Part shown: positions 1 to 11,809 of the stretch, piece after piece
Layout: every line of letters starts with the position of its first letter
Position numbering within the stretch: the stretch's first letter is position 1
Assembly (NCBI GenBank): GCA_018806985.1
Contig: JADANN010000467.1
Coordinates: 1,279,501 to 1,343,500, forward strand
Direction of reading: 5' to 3'
DNA length: 64,000 nt
DNA from: Angiostrongylus vasorum
Taxonomy: Eukaryota; Nematoda; Chromadorea; Rhabditida; Metastrongylidae
Notes under the pieces: model-generated
Database searches by the model: none
What the model was told of the DNA's origin: nothing
Seen by the model: only the letters and a program-made list of their open reading frames with translations
Made by a program: the position numbers and the translations under genes

Positions 1-132
1 TTAACCCATGCACAACTGGTGAGCTCAACAAAAGTTGATCGGCCGAACACTAAATTTATGTGATTAGAGTTCGTCAAGTTTCCGGCTGATGATCTGCGCT
101 TCAAACTCAGTCACGCCATCGATGTCTGCCTA

Positions 133-518
133 GCTTGATACTTGATACTTGAATGACCCATCCTCACTGGTTGTGCGGGCTCCAGCACAAGCTCCATTTT
201 TCGGAGATTTGTTGGTTAAGCCACTGTGACTCCCTGGAATCCAGAGGTCAGCCTGGCCAAAGTGTGCCCCAGGTCGTCACCACCACAGGCAGTCGCAGCC
301 CTCGTGGATCAGAGATTTGCCACCATGCGATTTTGATACCAGGGGGTGATGGATCCTGGTATTGTTTTACTCTTAGCTAGGCTTCCTGATGGAAACGTCG
401 GACTCCTTCTCAGCTTGGGAGACCCTGCCGGGAGGATGCATTCCCCCACTGTACATCGCAGCCGGACACCCAGAAACACCTCCCAGCCACAATGAGGCGA
501 TAAACGGTTGTGAGGGTC
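133..518 (-). repeat. R1 interspersed repeat, full length
   Basis: Member of the family called R1 here, about 385 bp. Read on the minus strand it starts with CTCCCAACGG-like sequence, passes through a segment resembling GATCCACCACCGTCCTGG, and ends in short CAAGTAT tail repeats, seen here on the plus strand as ACTTGATACTTGA at the left end. It has no long open frame. It lies upstream of, or in an early intron of, the EF-hand gene. Confidence 0.8.
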
Positions 519-846
519 TGTCTACCGCTCTCTTATAAATGAGGTGCAGAAGTATACGTGAAAGGCTGAAATATTGCTATACATCTTCCATTACAACTAT
601 AGCGATACCATTCTACGATGACTAGAATCCAGGTGCAAAACTTTCATGAATAAGCACGGAAGAAAGCCACAAAGTCACGAAGCGTTTAAGTGAAATTCCC
701 GCCCATGAAATAATCACTACCTTTGCATTGTACCTCAATGCATAAACTATGTATAACCGATGTATTGATCAAGAAAGAAGTGAATAGTCATGTCGGCTTT
801 TTCTTGTAGTTTCCTTTGTACATACCATTTCTATGTGGATGATTAG

Positions 847-2432
847 GTTGCGCAAATGTTATGTGGATTCGGATGTGATGTTTCGCCGAAAGTCGTACAG
901 GCTGTGATGCGATCGTCCGATAAGAGCGGTGACGGCGAGATTGACTTCGAGGAATTTCTCGCCGCTATCACGTCAAAGATTAAGGTATATAGATAAGGCA
1001 CATATATTAATAAATTTACAGTAGGTCACAAACCACAAACACCAGTTTTCGGCGTTAAAAAAAACGTATTAAGATGGCAAAGATATGGATAAGCAAAGTG
1101 GCGGAATTTCTCTTAGCGTAGCTTTCGCTACTAATGCCACTTGTTTCGTTATTGCTCCCAGTGAAGCGTTCTTTACATTTCCCTAGTAAAACGCCTATAT
1201 TCTACTTCTACACCTTTTAGTGCAAGATTTTGGAACCTACCTTGAGCCAAGAATAGACAACGACAGTTTCAATTACGATGCTATCAAAGAGGATTCTAAC
1301 TTGTAACAATCATTCTTCTCATTTTCTTCTTTGTCTCTCTCTATCACATTCCCTATCAGCAGCAACCATCCTCTATTATGAATCCGCTGATTGCTTTGCC
1401 AGCATAGATAGTTTCTGAAATGTGAGATAATTCTTTCATCTATTTGAAAACGGCTCTCGACAACCGGTTTGGGTCCAACGAACGATTTTCCTCTTGACTC
1501 CAGACCTCGTCTACCAACTTACTTTCCCTGAAGACTCCTAAAACGTCTCAAAACGAACTTGATACAGCCTGTTCGGTAAAAAAAAAGAAAGAACTGTTTT
1601 CAGTTAAATGACTGCAAAGCTGATATACATGCTATGTTTGATAAATTCGACAGGAATAAAGATGGATTGGTAGGTCCTTTCCCTTTCTGTGAATAAGAAT
1701 CAAATTCATCACATTTCGCTACACAACATTGGAAAGAGGCCTGCACTAATACTTCTCTGGCATTTTGCAGCTTTCCGCTGAAGAATTGGTAGTGGCATGG
1801 AGTGAAACGTTAAAGACGAAAATAACTGTCAAAGAAGCCGCTGCATTAATACAACAGGTATAAAAATATCTACCTCACGTAATCACTTTTTCACTTACTG
1901 CCTATTCTTTCTTCATCGCAGAGTATGATATGAAATATAATCACAATAATGCTGAGATCCTCCCAACGGTCTACCGGCTCATCACGGCTGGGTGTTCCCG
2001 AGTGTCGGACTGCGATGTACAGCGAGGGATTCATCCCCTACCAGGGTCTCTCGAACTGAGGAGTTCGGCGTTTCCATCAGGAAGCCTAGCTAAGAGTAAA
2101 CCAATACCAGGATCCACCACCGTCCTGGTATCAAACTAGTCGAATAGTGGCAAATCTCCCTCTGATCCACAAGGACTGCGACTGCCCGTAGTGGTGAAGA
2201 CCTGGGGGCAGACTTTCGCTAGGCTGACCTCGGGATTCCAGGGAACCACAATGGCTTAGCCAGAAAATCTCCTAAAAGTGGTGATTATGCTGGGGCCCGC
2301 ACAACCAGTGAGGACGACCCGTTCAAGTATCAAGTATCAAGTAATTACCCAATTATGTTTTTTCAGGCAGACACCGACGGAAAAGGAGCCGTAACTGTAA
2401 ACGAATTTATCACAATGTGTCAAACTGTTTAA
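847..2432 (+). CDS. EF-hand calcium-binding protein, last four exons
   Basis: Exons 847-984, 1604-1669, 1771-1857 and 2367-2432 (stop TAA) all join in phase 0 with GT..AG introns and encode 118 residues; earlier exons must lie off the left edge. Three EF-hand loops are visible: DKSGDGEIDFEE and DRNKDGLLSAEE have the full set of Asp/Glu ligands, and DTDGKGAVTVNE is a plausible third. The spacing suits a calmodulin- or centrin-like protein that senses Ca2+, but the target cannot be told. AATAAA directly overlaps the stop codon and may be the poly(A) signal. The last intron holds an R1 element inserted in a SINE-C remnant. The gene converges on dmc1. Confidence 0.85.
1925..1955 (-). repeat. SINE-C 3' remnant, interrupted by R1
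   Basis: About 30 bp matches the reversed SINE-C 3' region (minus strand GATCTCAGCATTATTGTG and the following ATATTTCAT). It stops exactly where R1 begins, so R1 appears to have landed in, or cut through, an older SINE-C. Confidence 0.5.
1956..2343 (+). repeat. R1 interspersed repeat in EF-hand intron
   Basis: Full-length R1 in sense orientation. It starts CTCCCAACGG and ends in a clear tail of CAAGTAT units just before the polypyrimidine tract of the last EF-hand exon. The acceptor at 2365-2366 lies only about 22 bases beyond the element, so the insertion spared splicing narrowly. Confidence 0.85.
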
Positions 2433-3052
2433 TAAACAATGTTTCGCAATTCGCCGTTAGTTCTAGTAATGACCAATTTATGTTTACTATACTCTGAAGC
2501 CGTTGTTACGGCTTCCAAATATATCTACATGCTGCGGTGACCATTTATACGCCCGGTACAGTCGCCTTCTTACAGTACTTCCATGTTGATCTCCACAACT
2601 AATAAAATTCTTAATAATGTGACAAACGTTTGAATACAATCTCACTCTACAAGTTTATAAAGGAACCATCACTGTACAGTTTAACAACAACAGTTGTACA
2701 GAAAGTATTCACAGGAGAATAAATGAGATTGTACATCAGATCTCTATGCCTTCATATTTGAGAAAAGAGATTCCAGAAGTTCTCAAAAAAATTATACTCC
2801 AGTAACAACATAGTCAACAGAAGGATTGTGGCAGAAAAGGCATGGCTTGGACAATTAAAGCAATTGAAGTAGGAAAGGTAGTAAGATGAATAGAATGTGA
2901 AGAAAACAATGAAAACGACTTGGACCTATTTACAAAAACAACACCTAAAGAATAAATGCATTCTCCATTACACTTACTATACAATAAAGAATATGTCAAT
3001 CCGCAATTATTACTATCCAATTATTAGATATAGCTTAATATGCCATGTCCAC
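2433..3052. other. Convergent intergenic spacer
   Basis: AT-rich spacer between the 3' ends of the EF-hand gene and dmc1. Short open frames on both strands here have no supporting splice signals or recognisable composition. No RNA gene or repeat was recognised. Confidence 0.5.
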
Positions 3053-6000
3053 CTACTCCTTCGCATCAACAATTCCTCCGTTCGAAATAGCGAATGTGGC
3101 TTCGTTTTCTGGCATGTCCGGACTATCATAAATCTACGGAAAATAACTGTTCCATTCAATTAGAATACAACTGGCGAAATATGGATAGTAACAGATCTTT
3201 TCAACATTAATCGTATCCAAGTAAACAAAGGATGATGTGACAATAAATCAGACTGTTTAAATAAAGGCTATAAACTCAGTTACCTTAGCGATACGAGTCT
3301 CACCGCGTCCCTTCTTTAGCATAATACGAGTTGTTGACGCGTGTGCCAAAATATGACCACCGATAGGTTTCTTCGGATCTGCCTTAACGAAACAGTGCCA
3401 GTAACTTGAAGATGTGGTCACTGCCGAATAAAAAAGTGCTAGAATATTTAGCTCATTTCAAATGAATAGTAGAGCTGTCCTTATGGAGCTCAATGCGCCT
3501 CAGGTATGCCGAACAGTTCCTCCCTTTGAGACTCCGAGAAAACATTGCCGGTGGGTTCCCATGCCTTCAGATCATCAAACGTAGTCCTCGACTCTTTCGG
3601 AGCGAGGTTTGACACCTTGTCAATAAACCCCTTCTGTCCAGCAGCGATTCACGGCACTGATGTATTCGTAGTCGGCCTCGTTCATAGAAACAACGACGGT
3701 ATAAACTGCTTGGGTTGCCGCCGATGGATTGGATCACTGCTGCACATCGTACGACATCCACATGCACTATCATGCACGATAAAAAGGGAAAGCATGAAGG
3801 AATACAACTGCCATAACGTTTTGCCAAATTGAATACAAGTAGAATAAACAATCATCACGATATTGCACATAAGGGAATTAACAGTCACCATTGACCAAAT
3901 ATTAGACGGACAATTATTTACAACTAGACAATCTTACCTGCCTACAAATATATAGAGTTCTCTTGTAGAATAAAACTTTTTGAGGAAACCTGCAGCAGAT
4001 CTGACCTCACCTGGAATGTCATACCAGCACCCGGATCGGCTGTCATTTGATTGCTTATGAATATGGCCACATTGTATTCTTCAGCTATTTTCTAAATTAT
4101 GAAAACTGTTGAAAATTTTAGAAGAGTTACAGAAAGAAGACTTCTATTCTTCCGTGAAGCTAATAAGCATCATTGCAATTGATTGGCATAATTCAATAAA
4201 TTTGCGCAAACGTGATCGTTCAGAGAACCGTAGACATTTGCAACAAAAGTAAATAGCCAAACCCTTTTTTCCGTCTGGATTCATAAAGACCGAAAAAACC
4301 TCGGTCTAACTACCGGTGTATTGCAACCTTTTCTCACCACGGGAAACGTAATTCCTCCTAAGTTTCTAGACAGTATGCATCCATACGATACTGAAAGGGT
4401 TAAAAAAGACTTTAGGAAACAGCAATACCAACCCCTAAATCTATGAAAATGCTCTGCGAGAATCTTCTTCGTGGTAAAATCTTGTTTTTAATAGACCTGG
4501 TTGGTTAAGAAACCATGGTAAAATATGAGGGCTATCAATTGAGAGAATGTTAGAAGTGTCAAAAAAAAATTGGAAACAAAATTCAACAACATAACCATGT
4601 AAAGCCTCAAAAAAATAATGCTTAAAATATACTTGAAGCCTGCTCATCATTTGGGCCAGTTTTTGTTGTCGCTCAGCCAGCTCACCTCGACCGGAGTAAT
4701 CAACTCTAAAAAGAGCCATTATCGAGTCTACGATAAGTAGCTTGAAGATACCCATCTCCTCATGAAACTTGGCAGCAACATAATCTAGCAGCTCCATCTA
4801 CAGCGATAAGAGAACTGTACTAACAAAAGTCCACTAGCAAAAATCTGACTTAACAGCTGTCTTATATACCAATTCTTTACCTGATGATCAGACGTAAAGG
4901 CTCTGGCATACAGCACATTTTCAAGCATCGCTTCTTGCTCAATGTTGAATCTGTCACAGATGGGGCGTAATCGTTCAGGTCGACTGAATTCGTACATAAT
5001 CGATCGATCCATTAAAAATGGTACAATATTTTTTAATAATTATACTACTCACATTAACGTTAAAAAGAACAGAGTACTTACAACGTGTTCTCAGTGTCGA
5101 TGAATATTACTTTCCCACCACGATAGTTGCCATTTGGTAATTGACAGGTGGCTAAAATCACTGACCAATAAATGAAAACCAGAACAGAAACGTTTGCAGA
5201 ATTCCTCGTGGATTTGCTAAGAAACATGCTAAAGATCACAAACATTCTTCCGTTTCTTCTTTTTCACCACGTTCTCAATTGAAATCGAATCTCAGAATGA
5301 ATCCAATTCTCCCAGTGAAACGTGCTCACACCGGTATTGTAAGACTAGAAACACTTTTAAAAGAGATCGATAAAAGCTAAAAGGATAAAGCTCTCGGCGT
5401 TGATCAATCACTGAGGGATGCGTCATGCATTCGACTTCATTAAGCATCGTTTGGAGGTGACTGAATGGATATCTGGCATTTACAACGACCCGCGCTGGCC
5501 TACCAATGTATCCAACCAGTGCTGCTATCCTCCCAGACAAGTCTTCCACCGATTCGCCGAGCACGAAGGGATGGAAGGCTTGGTGGGCCATGGCGCGGGG
5601 ATCGATTCCACGTGTGTGTTGCAGGACGCCTCCGACCACTGCGCCACACACGCCCTTGTCAGTAAAAACCTAGGGAAACTAATAGTGGCTTCTGCAGAGT
5701 AAAAAAAAAGTAAAGTAAAAAGTAAAAACGACACTTCCATACAGTCAGACTATAAGACTTACCACACAGTGTATGTGACAGCTGAGTTTTGCCAGTACGG
5801 AACTCTCCGAACACTTCAGTGATGCTCTGACTTTCAATACCTCCTCCAAGTAGCTTGTCAAACTCCAAACTTCCAGTTGATATTTTGAAACATTGCTTAC
5901 GCCTTGTGCACACTTCCAGTGCCGTAATGAAGCCATTCTTCTAAAAAGAAGTTAAAAGCTCTTTCTCCTATGAAAATAAGTTGAACGAAAAACAAGAACA

Positions 6001-6440
6001 AAAAAAAGAGTACTTAAGCATACATAAGGTCGTAATCAGGAACAACATTAAGGTTACTCACCATAATTTTACATGCTGCTTCCTTGATTTTATCCACTTT
6101 AGCTTCTGAGAGACCTTTCACTTCAGCTAAACGCTTCTTCGTCGTCATCATTACTCCTTTTACAGTACAAATTCCAACAGATTGTAGTTTTTTGATGTCT
6201 GCCATGTTCTATACAATGTGATTGAATGGATAGAAGTCATTAAATGTGCTAAGTGAACAAAAACCCTTACTATTCCATGGTTTTGTAGCAACTCAACGTC
6301 CAGGATCTCGGCCTGCAATAGCCTCTATGCGAAAACGATGAGAAGAAACAGCATAAAACCAAATGTCAAGTTCCTACGTCTTCATCTTCGGTGTATTGCT
6401 CCTCAGTTCGTGGTTTTTCTGCTTGCATGGAGGCGACCAT
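3053..6440 (-). CDS. dmc1: DMC1 meiotic recombinase, complete
   Basis: RecA/RAD51-family ATPase that coats single-stranded DNA and performs strand exchange between homologues in meiosis. Ten exons in transcript order: 6440-6378, 6312-6271, 6208-6062, 5940-5763, 5151-5082, 4983-4881, 4797-4633, 4091-4011, 3382-3284, 3133-3053. They sum to 1029 bases, 342 residues plus stop, against about 340 in animal DMC1, and every junction keeps phase. Seen: N-terminal helix-hairpin-helix ([15 protein letters not shown]), Walker [10 protein letters not shown] near residues 129-137, Walker B LLIVDS near 221-226, and the L2/ATP-cap segment [19 protein letters not shown]1 rather than RAD51 is shown by LSHTLC after Walker [33 protein letters not shown] and NQMTADPGA. 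No stop, frameshift or lost catalytic residue was found. One intron holds a SINE-B. An in-frame ATG at 6452-6450 is an alternative start, but a TTCCAG acceptor two bases before 6440 favours the start given. Confidence 0.95.
5385..5665 (-). mobile_element. SINE-B, full length, in dmc1 intron
   Basis: One of the best copies of SINE-B, about 280 bp. Read on the minus strand, the head contains TGGCGCAGTGGTCGGAGG, which resembles a tRNA/Pol III A box, and GGAATCGATCC, which resembles a B box. The body carries GGTACCAGACTTGTCTG-like sequence in the better copies, and the element ends in a TTTATCCTTTT-type tail. It has no coding capacity. The copy sits antisense to no gene, in the same orientation as dmc1, inside the 611-bp intron 5152-5762. 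Confidence 0.8.
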
Positions 6441-6446
6441 TTCTGG
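6441..6446 (-). promoter_or_regulatory. Candidate trans-splice acceptor of dmc1
   Basis: Minus-strand TTCCAG ends two bases before the proposed dmc1 ATG. In nematodes an acceptor with no usable upstream exon directly before the start often marks spliced-leader addition. An ordinary 3' splice site after an unseen 5' untranslated exon would look the same. Confidence 0.45.
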
Positions 6447-6459
6447 AATCATCCACAGA

Positions 6460-9400
6460 GGAAATATTAAGAAAAAACAGGACGTCTGACATGTTTCTGT
6501 GACTATGAAGTGCTCACGGAATTCAAAAAAGATAACTGAACACCCATTTTCACAAAAAAAAATTGACCGGAAAATGACACAGAATAAGGAAAACTCATAA
6601 AAACAAAAAGACCAAGTCCACTGCGCAAGAAGTCGAAGTTAGTGAAACTATTACCAGAAAAGTCGTGGCAGGACCACAGGCAATTATGTCACGACTACCC
6701 TTTAAACCTGTAAGTCCGGACTTAAATTCTATTCTTCCGAAATTCCACCGGGGCGAAGTTGCTTCTCCTTTTGTTACGAGTAAAGAAAATACCACTCAAT
6801 CACAGTACTCTTCCTAATAAAGACCATCTAAGCGTTTTTGATGACCAGTGGACTTCATTACTACACATTAGCCTATACATTACTTTCATGTACTCCTATC
6901 TTCCACCTTTCATCTTCAACATCTTTTATACGATTTCCTCGATAATCAGTCATAAGACTAATATGTGACATTTTCTCTCAATTTCAAAGGGCACCAACTG
7001 ACGCACGAAGGAAGAAGAAAGCCCGTCCATTTTATAAAAATTGGCCTCTATTTTCAAATCTGTATTTGTCGACAGTACAATAAAAGGTGAATTCAAGCAG
7101 TTGAAGACAATCAAACTGCCAGCATGACAGATGGCTTGAAATGAATCCACCACTCTGCTGCTACATGGGTCTCGTCAAGAATTTCGGACAGAAACCAGAT
7201 GACAGTTTCGAATTTAATTTTTTAAGCATACTTGGCATTCCTTGTACTTTGCCTATAAAGAGGAAGATAACAAGGTTCCTCGTCGTGATTTTCGGATCTA
7301 TGAAGGTGTTCCTCGTCCTCCTACGTTCTATCCATGTCCGTCCTGATGGACATAGAAAGATTCTGTCCATCCGAATGGGTAAGGATAATGAAAGCAAGTC
7401 TCAAAACCATTACTCAGCATCGCTCGGAAACCACTTCGTCCTCGAAACTGTTGCAATTATGTCGTATTATCGATCGGTTTCATCTCATTGGTTTCACTTA
7501 CTCAGTCCTGTGCGACATAACGCTCCACTCTTGGTTTTCGTCCTTATGTAAGGTTAGAAACCCTATATACCTCTGCTAGGAAAAAGTTCTGAATTGATTT
7601 TAATTCACAAAGGCACCCCCCATGCATCGTTTGGCTGCAAGCATTCTTTCGAAAAAATCAATATTCGTCTTTCCAAGTTTCCCGCATTCTCTTTCATGTA
7701 ACACAGGCCATTTCTCCTATGCGTTAACAATATGTAACCTTACGTTGTAATTGTAACATTATGGATTCTGGTCCAAAGTGGGAAAATATCCGATTTCTAC
7801 TAGTTTTGCTTACGTATTTTTCCGGAAAGAACGCTTGAGATTTCAGGTTTGGTGGAATTTTTATGCTTTCGTTTTATACTATCGTCGTCTTTGCCGGTTT
7901 TGTCCTTGTTCGTCCTGGATTTTTAACATGTCATATCAATTTATCCAAGAATAGCCAGGAATTCCTGTAGATCGCAATTGCATCAACACCCTCTTCTATC
8001 GTGATGGCACTTTTCATGCTCATTTTTTGTTGCTTACTCATTTAACACCACTAGCAGTGAGAGATCTTTACATTCTGCATAGTTGGATAGGAAAAAGTAA
8101 GGGTCAGAGGTCAGCGCGTGAAGGAAGGGCTACCGGCGAACGATTAGTGTTACAAGGCGCCATTCTAATAAATTGATTTCTTGAAAACAAAGTATTTATT
8201 TCCTTTGATGGGAATGCTCAATCAGTGCTTAATTCGTGGCTAAGCTGATAAGAAGTTCGACGTTTCCACTCGTAACCCAGCTCAGAGTAAATATATTGTT
8301 ACGGCAGTCCCGAAAACGAAACATTTCCTAAAAAAGCAAGTGAAATGGTGGATAGAATAGTAAAATTCTGAGGCTTTTCATGTGTTTAGGTGAGCTCATT
8401 GGGTTATCTGGCAAGCCATAGGAACCAGTAGAACAAGTCTACAACCTACTTTTTGCGGTCCCAGTTACTCGATGATTAACGGGGTTACAGATGGTATAAG
8501 AGAACGGGAATACCCATAAACAGATTGCCTGTCACTTTAATGACCACATTAAACTCTAAAAACCTCAGCTGAACCTCAAGTTGGAACCTTGTAGGTCAGC
8601 TGCCTTATCTTCTTTTCCACAACATTCAAAGCTCTCCTCTCCAGACATCGATCTACTATACCCTATGTTCGACCATATAGAATAAGACGCTCTTGGAACG
8701 ATAACTGCCTCCTTTAGGCCTTGAGTTTTTCAGTGGTAGAGGTGATGTAACAACAAGTTTCTTTTGAGTTGACACTTTTCTATGGATTTTTCAAGAACGG
8801 CGGTGTTGATGTACTTTTTGAAGATTACGAAATGAAAAAAAATCCACAACGGTAGCAGTCTGCTGTCCGTTACGAAACGAAAACAAAGGCGATCGGTAGC
8901 TCTTGGGCTTTATTCAGTTTTCGGAGATTTGTTATGGTCCACTTGTCTTGCGCTCTCATACTAATTCCTCCATCTTTGTCCACTGTACCTCATCTGTTGT
9001 TGATCGCCTTCGACATGAATGCAAAAGTTCCTAATTTACATTCTTGCCGAACCAGTGTCTCCAAAATTGAGAAATTCGATTACTTCAGCCTACTAGACTA
9101 GGTAAGAGTAAGAAAACTTCTGGATTTGTTGCTTTCTGAACAGAACGCTAACGGCGAAACGTTCGATTTGGAGCAACAGACGGGAAGGGAAGGGAGGTAA
9201 AGTGGGAGGGAGACTAGGGAAAAAACCTGTGTAGGGGAAAACCCAAACAATAAGCATTCAGCGATAGGGTGAGATACGATAAAGCACCTGATTCTTCTGG
9301 GCATTGCTGCAAAAAAGTCATAGATACTTTGCACCTATGACGTCAAAACAGTGTTCCCAGTTCACTGTTATCAGGCGTACTTTGGAGTTGCACACCATAT

Positions 9401-11795
9401 GAGTCTAGCCGACCTTCCTCTAGGGAAAAAAACGAGAAAGGAGCAAACAAGAACGAGATGACACTCGTCTGTAAACTCGATCTTAAAACACTTATAGTAG
9501 AGAAGATTCTGTCAGTAGATATGGGTGGAGTTGACTTTCTCGTACATCGACGCACTCACTCATAGTTCTCTTATCTCACCTGGTCGTCTTCCGGTTCCGA
9601 CTTCCGCGTTATCTACTAAATATCTACCTAGCGCTACCGTTTGGGAACAATTCTGACTGTCATCTATGTGATGCGATAATCCGTTTCAATCGCATTTCAG
9701 TAATGAAAAAGACAGCAATGACGGGAAACATTTTTTCGCATGCAGATGGAAACGGAGCTCTCAGAAGAGTACAGATTGCGGTGAACACGTAATTTTGCAG
9801 ATTTTAACAGCATCTGCAACACTCAAAGGTTTTGCTAAGAAAAGTGAAGATTTATGCTTGAAGCGATTGCTGCGTACTTCTGGAGACCGTTGATTAATCC
9901 GAGATGAGAAGGTACGTGGGGTTGGGATTATTGTTATAAGAAAACTGGTACTAGAAAACAATGTACCTATTGGTCACAGTCACCCAACGATTGTACTTTT
10001 TTTCACCAACTCTGCCGAACGGATGCTGGTCCGCCCTTTCTTTTTTCGCGAGAAGGAAGTAATCGCCGTAGTGTTCCATTCGTTCCTCTCTCTCGTTGTT
10101 CCTTTCATGTTAACTTCCAAAATTCTCGGTAGAGAAAGACCATCCATGATTTTTCCTTCCCGAAATTTTGATGGCGAAGAATAGTTTGAAGAGTAGCATT
10201 GATTCGGAGCTAGGTAACATCATGGTGCACTTTTACCAAGTGAAAAACCGTCAACCACTTGCGCTTCTCGTAGTTTTAATTTTCCTTTATTCGTAGTTTT
10301 GATTTTCCTTTATTCCCAAATAATCCTTGAATATTATAAAAGGTCTAGAAAGGCTCTTAACGATGATCGTTCTATGGCGTATACGAAAGGTTTTGGACGA
10401 AACCCAGTCATTTGATTTGGTCAGATCATGGCGCTGATTGCGTTCCAAGCATCAACTCTATGTCTTCGTTGAAACCTGTTTTCTATCACGAAACTTGTTT
10501 TTTTTGCGTTATCCTTTATGCGCATCGGAAAAAATTTGATAGCATCGAGACGAACGTAACCTTTCTAGCGCTTGTCGACGAAACACCTGATGCACATACT
10601 AATTCTACCCTTAGAAGTTCCATTACATTCTTTATACGGAAGACGACGACAGATTGACACCGTATTGCCTCAGCTACATCGCATTAAGTAATAAAGTCAC
10701 ATGGTTGGAAAATGTGGGCATTCGGAGTGACGTAAAATTCGCCATCTCGTCCTCGAAAACTTTCGTGTTCTCAAGAGTATCGTGGTCTTCTGGAGCAGTA
10801 CCGTCAACGTAGAGGCGGTCTTCAACATGCTCAACGAAGTCGTTAGAAAGCTGTCATACGACTCTTACTCTTTAGCTCGTGCTGTTACCTTTTTTAAAAT
10901 ATTGTCTTGTGACTTTTTCTGTGGTCCCGGTAGTCAAGTAGCTCAGATATCCAACAACAATCACCTAGTCAGAACGTTCCGCACGTTCCACTCACGATAC
11001 GGTCACCACATTTTTCTTATCAGGTGCCTTTTATTTATACTTTTTGCAGTAACAATTCGTACTTTCCTAGAGTAGACGTAGAACTTAGTTGTTTTAGGCG
11101 GCCAAAAACCACCTCTCGTGTATATGAGAGTTGCCTACAAGTTGTCGAATCGAAGTGCAGGATAAAGAATACAGTTTCCATACCTATAAGCATAGTCATG
11201 TAAACAATATGATTACTTACATACGGAAGGTGTAAGTCATTGGGGCATTGCATAGACAGTGAGGTCATCTTCTGATTCAACCTGCGTTTCAGAGCTAAGT
11301 TTAGGCGCTCCATATGGTTGCACAAATAACCCGTTCAAGATCTCTCACATGAGGAAGATCATTAAATTGTGAATATTTCTACGTTCTGAAGCACCCACAT
11401 TGTTTAAACCATAGAAATTTACTTCAAATTTCCATAATTTTAAGTTCATTGTGAACTGAGACTGTTCGCTACCATGGTTTGGTCGGTAGTTTGCCGAGGA
11501 TATGCAGAGTTTTTTGACCACTTTGATGTTCAGCTGAAACTTATCTGAATCAGAATTTCGTTTCCCACTGAAGTAGTGATAGATTGCCGCACTTCTTGAA
11601 ACGAGGTTGGTGAAAAACAGCATCTAGGTAGATGAAATCAGTACTCGTTTCATTTGCGAACTCTTATTTCCTTGAACTCTAGTGCTGTCTGTGTCGCGAT
11701 TGAGTAGGTAGTTAGATAATATGTTCCAATTCCTACGTTTCTACATGTGTTCCAATTTTTTCGTTGTTCAGTTCGACCGGGCCAATCAACCGTGT
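6460..11795. other. Gene-poor region, 5.3 kb
   Basis: No exon chain, tRNA, SINE or LINE piece was recognised. The open frames here (for example 136 codons at 7141-7551) lack coding composition, family similarity and consistent splice sites. The region should hold the 5' flanks of both dmc1 and the thioesterase gene, which diverge from it. I saw no convincing regulatory motif. Confidence 0.4.
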
Positions 11796-11798
11796 CAT

Positions 11799-11804
11799 AT
11801 TTAG
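11799..11804 (+). promoter_or_regulatory. Candidate trans-splice acceptor of thioesterase
   Basis: ATTTAG ends five bases before the ATG at 11810. With the similar arrangement at dmc1 and gene D it suggests spliced-leader addition, although a normal intron acceptor cannot be excluded. Confidence 0.4.
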
Positions 11805-11809
11805 CAAAT

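Noticed and set aside
2800..3170. Overlapping frames of 68 and 88 codons
   Set aside because: They are shadows of the last dmc1 exon and the AT-rich spacer.
7141..7551. 136-codon open frame with ATG start
   Set aside because: No family motif, no splice context, poor coding composition, and overlapping frames on the other strand; a chance frame in a gene-poor stretch.
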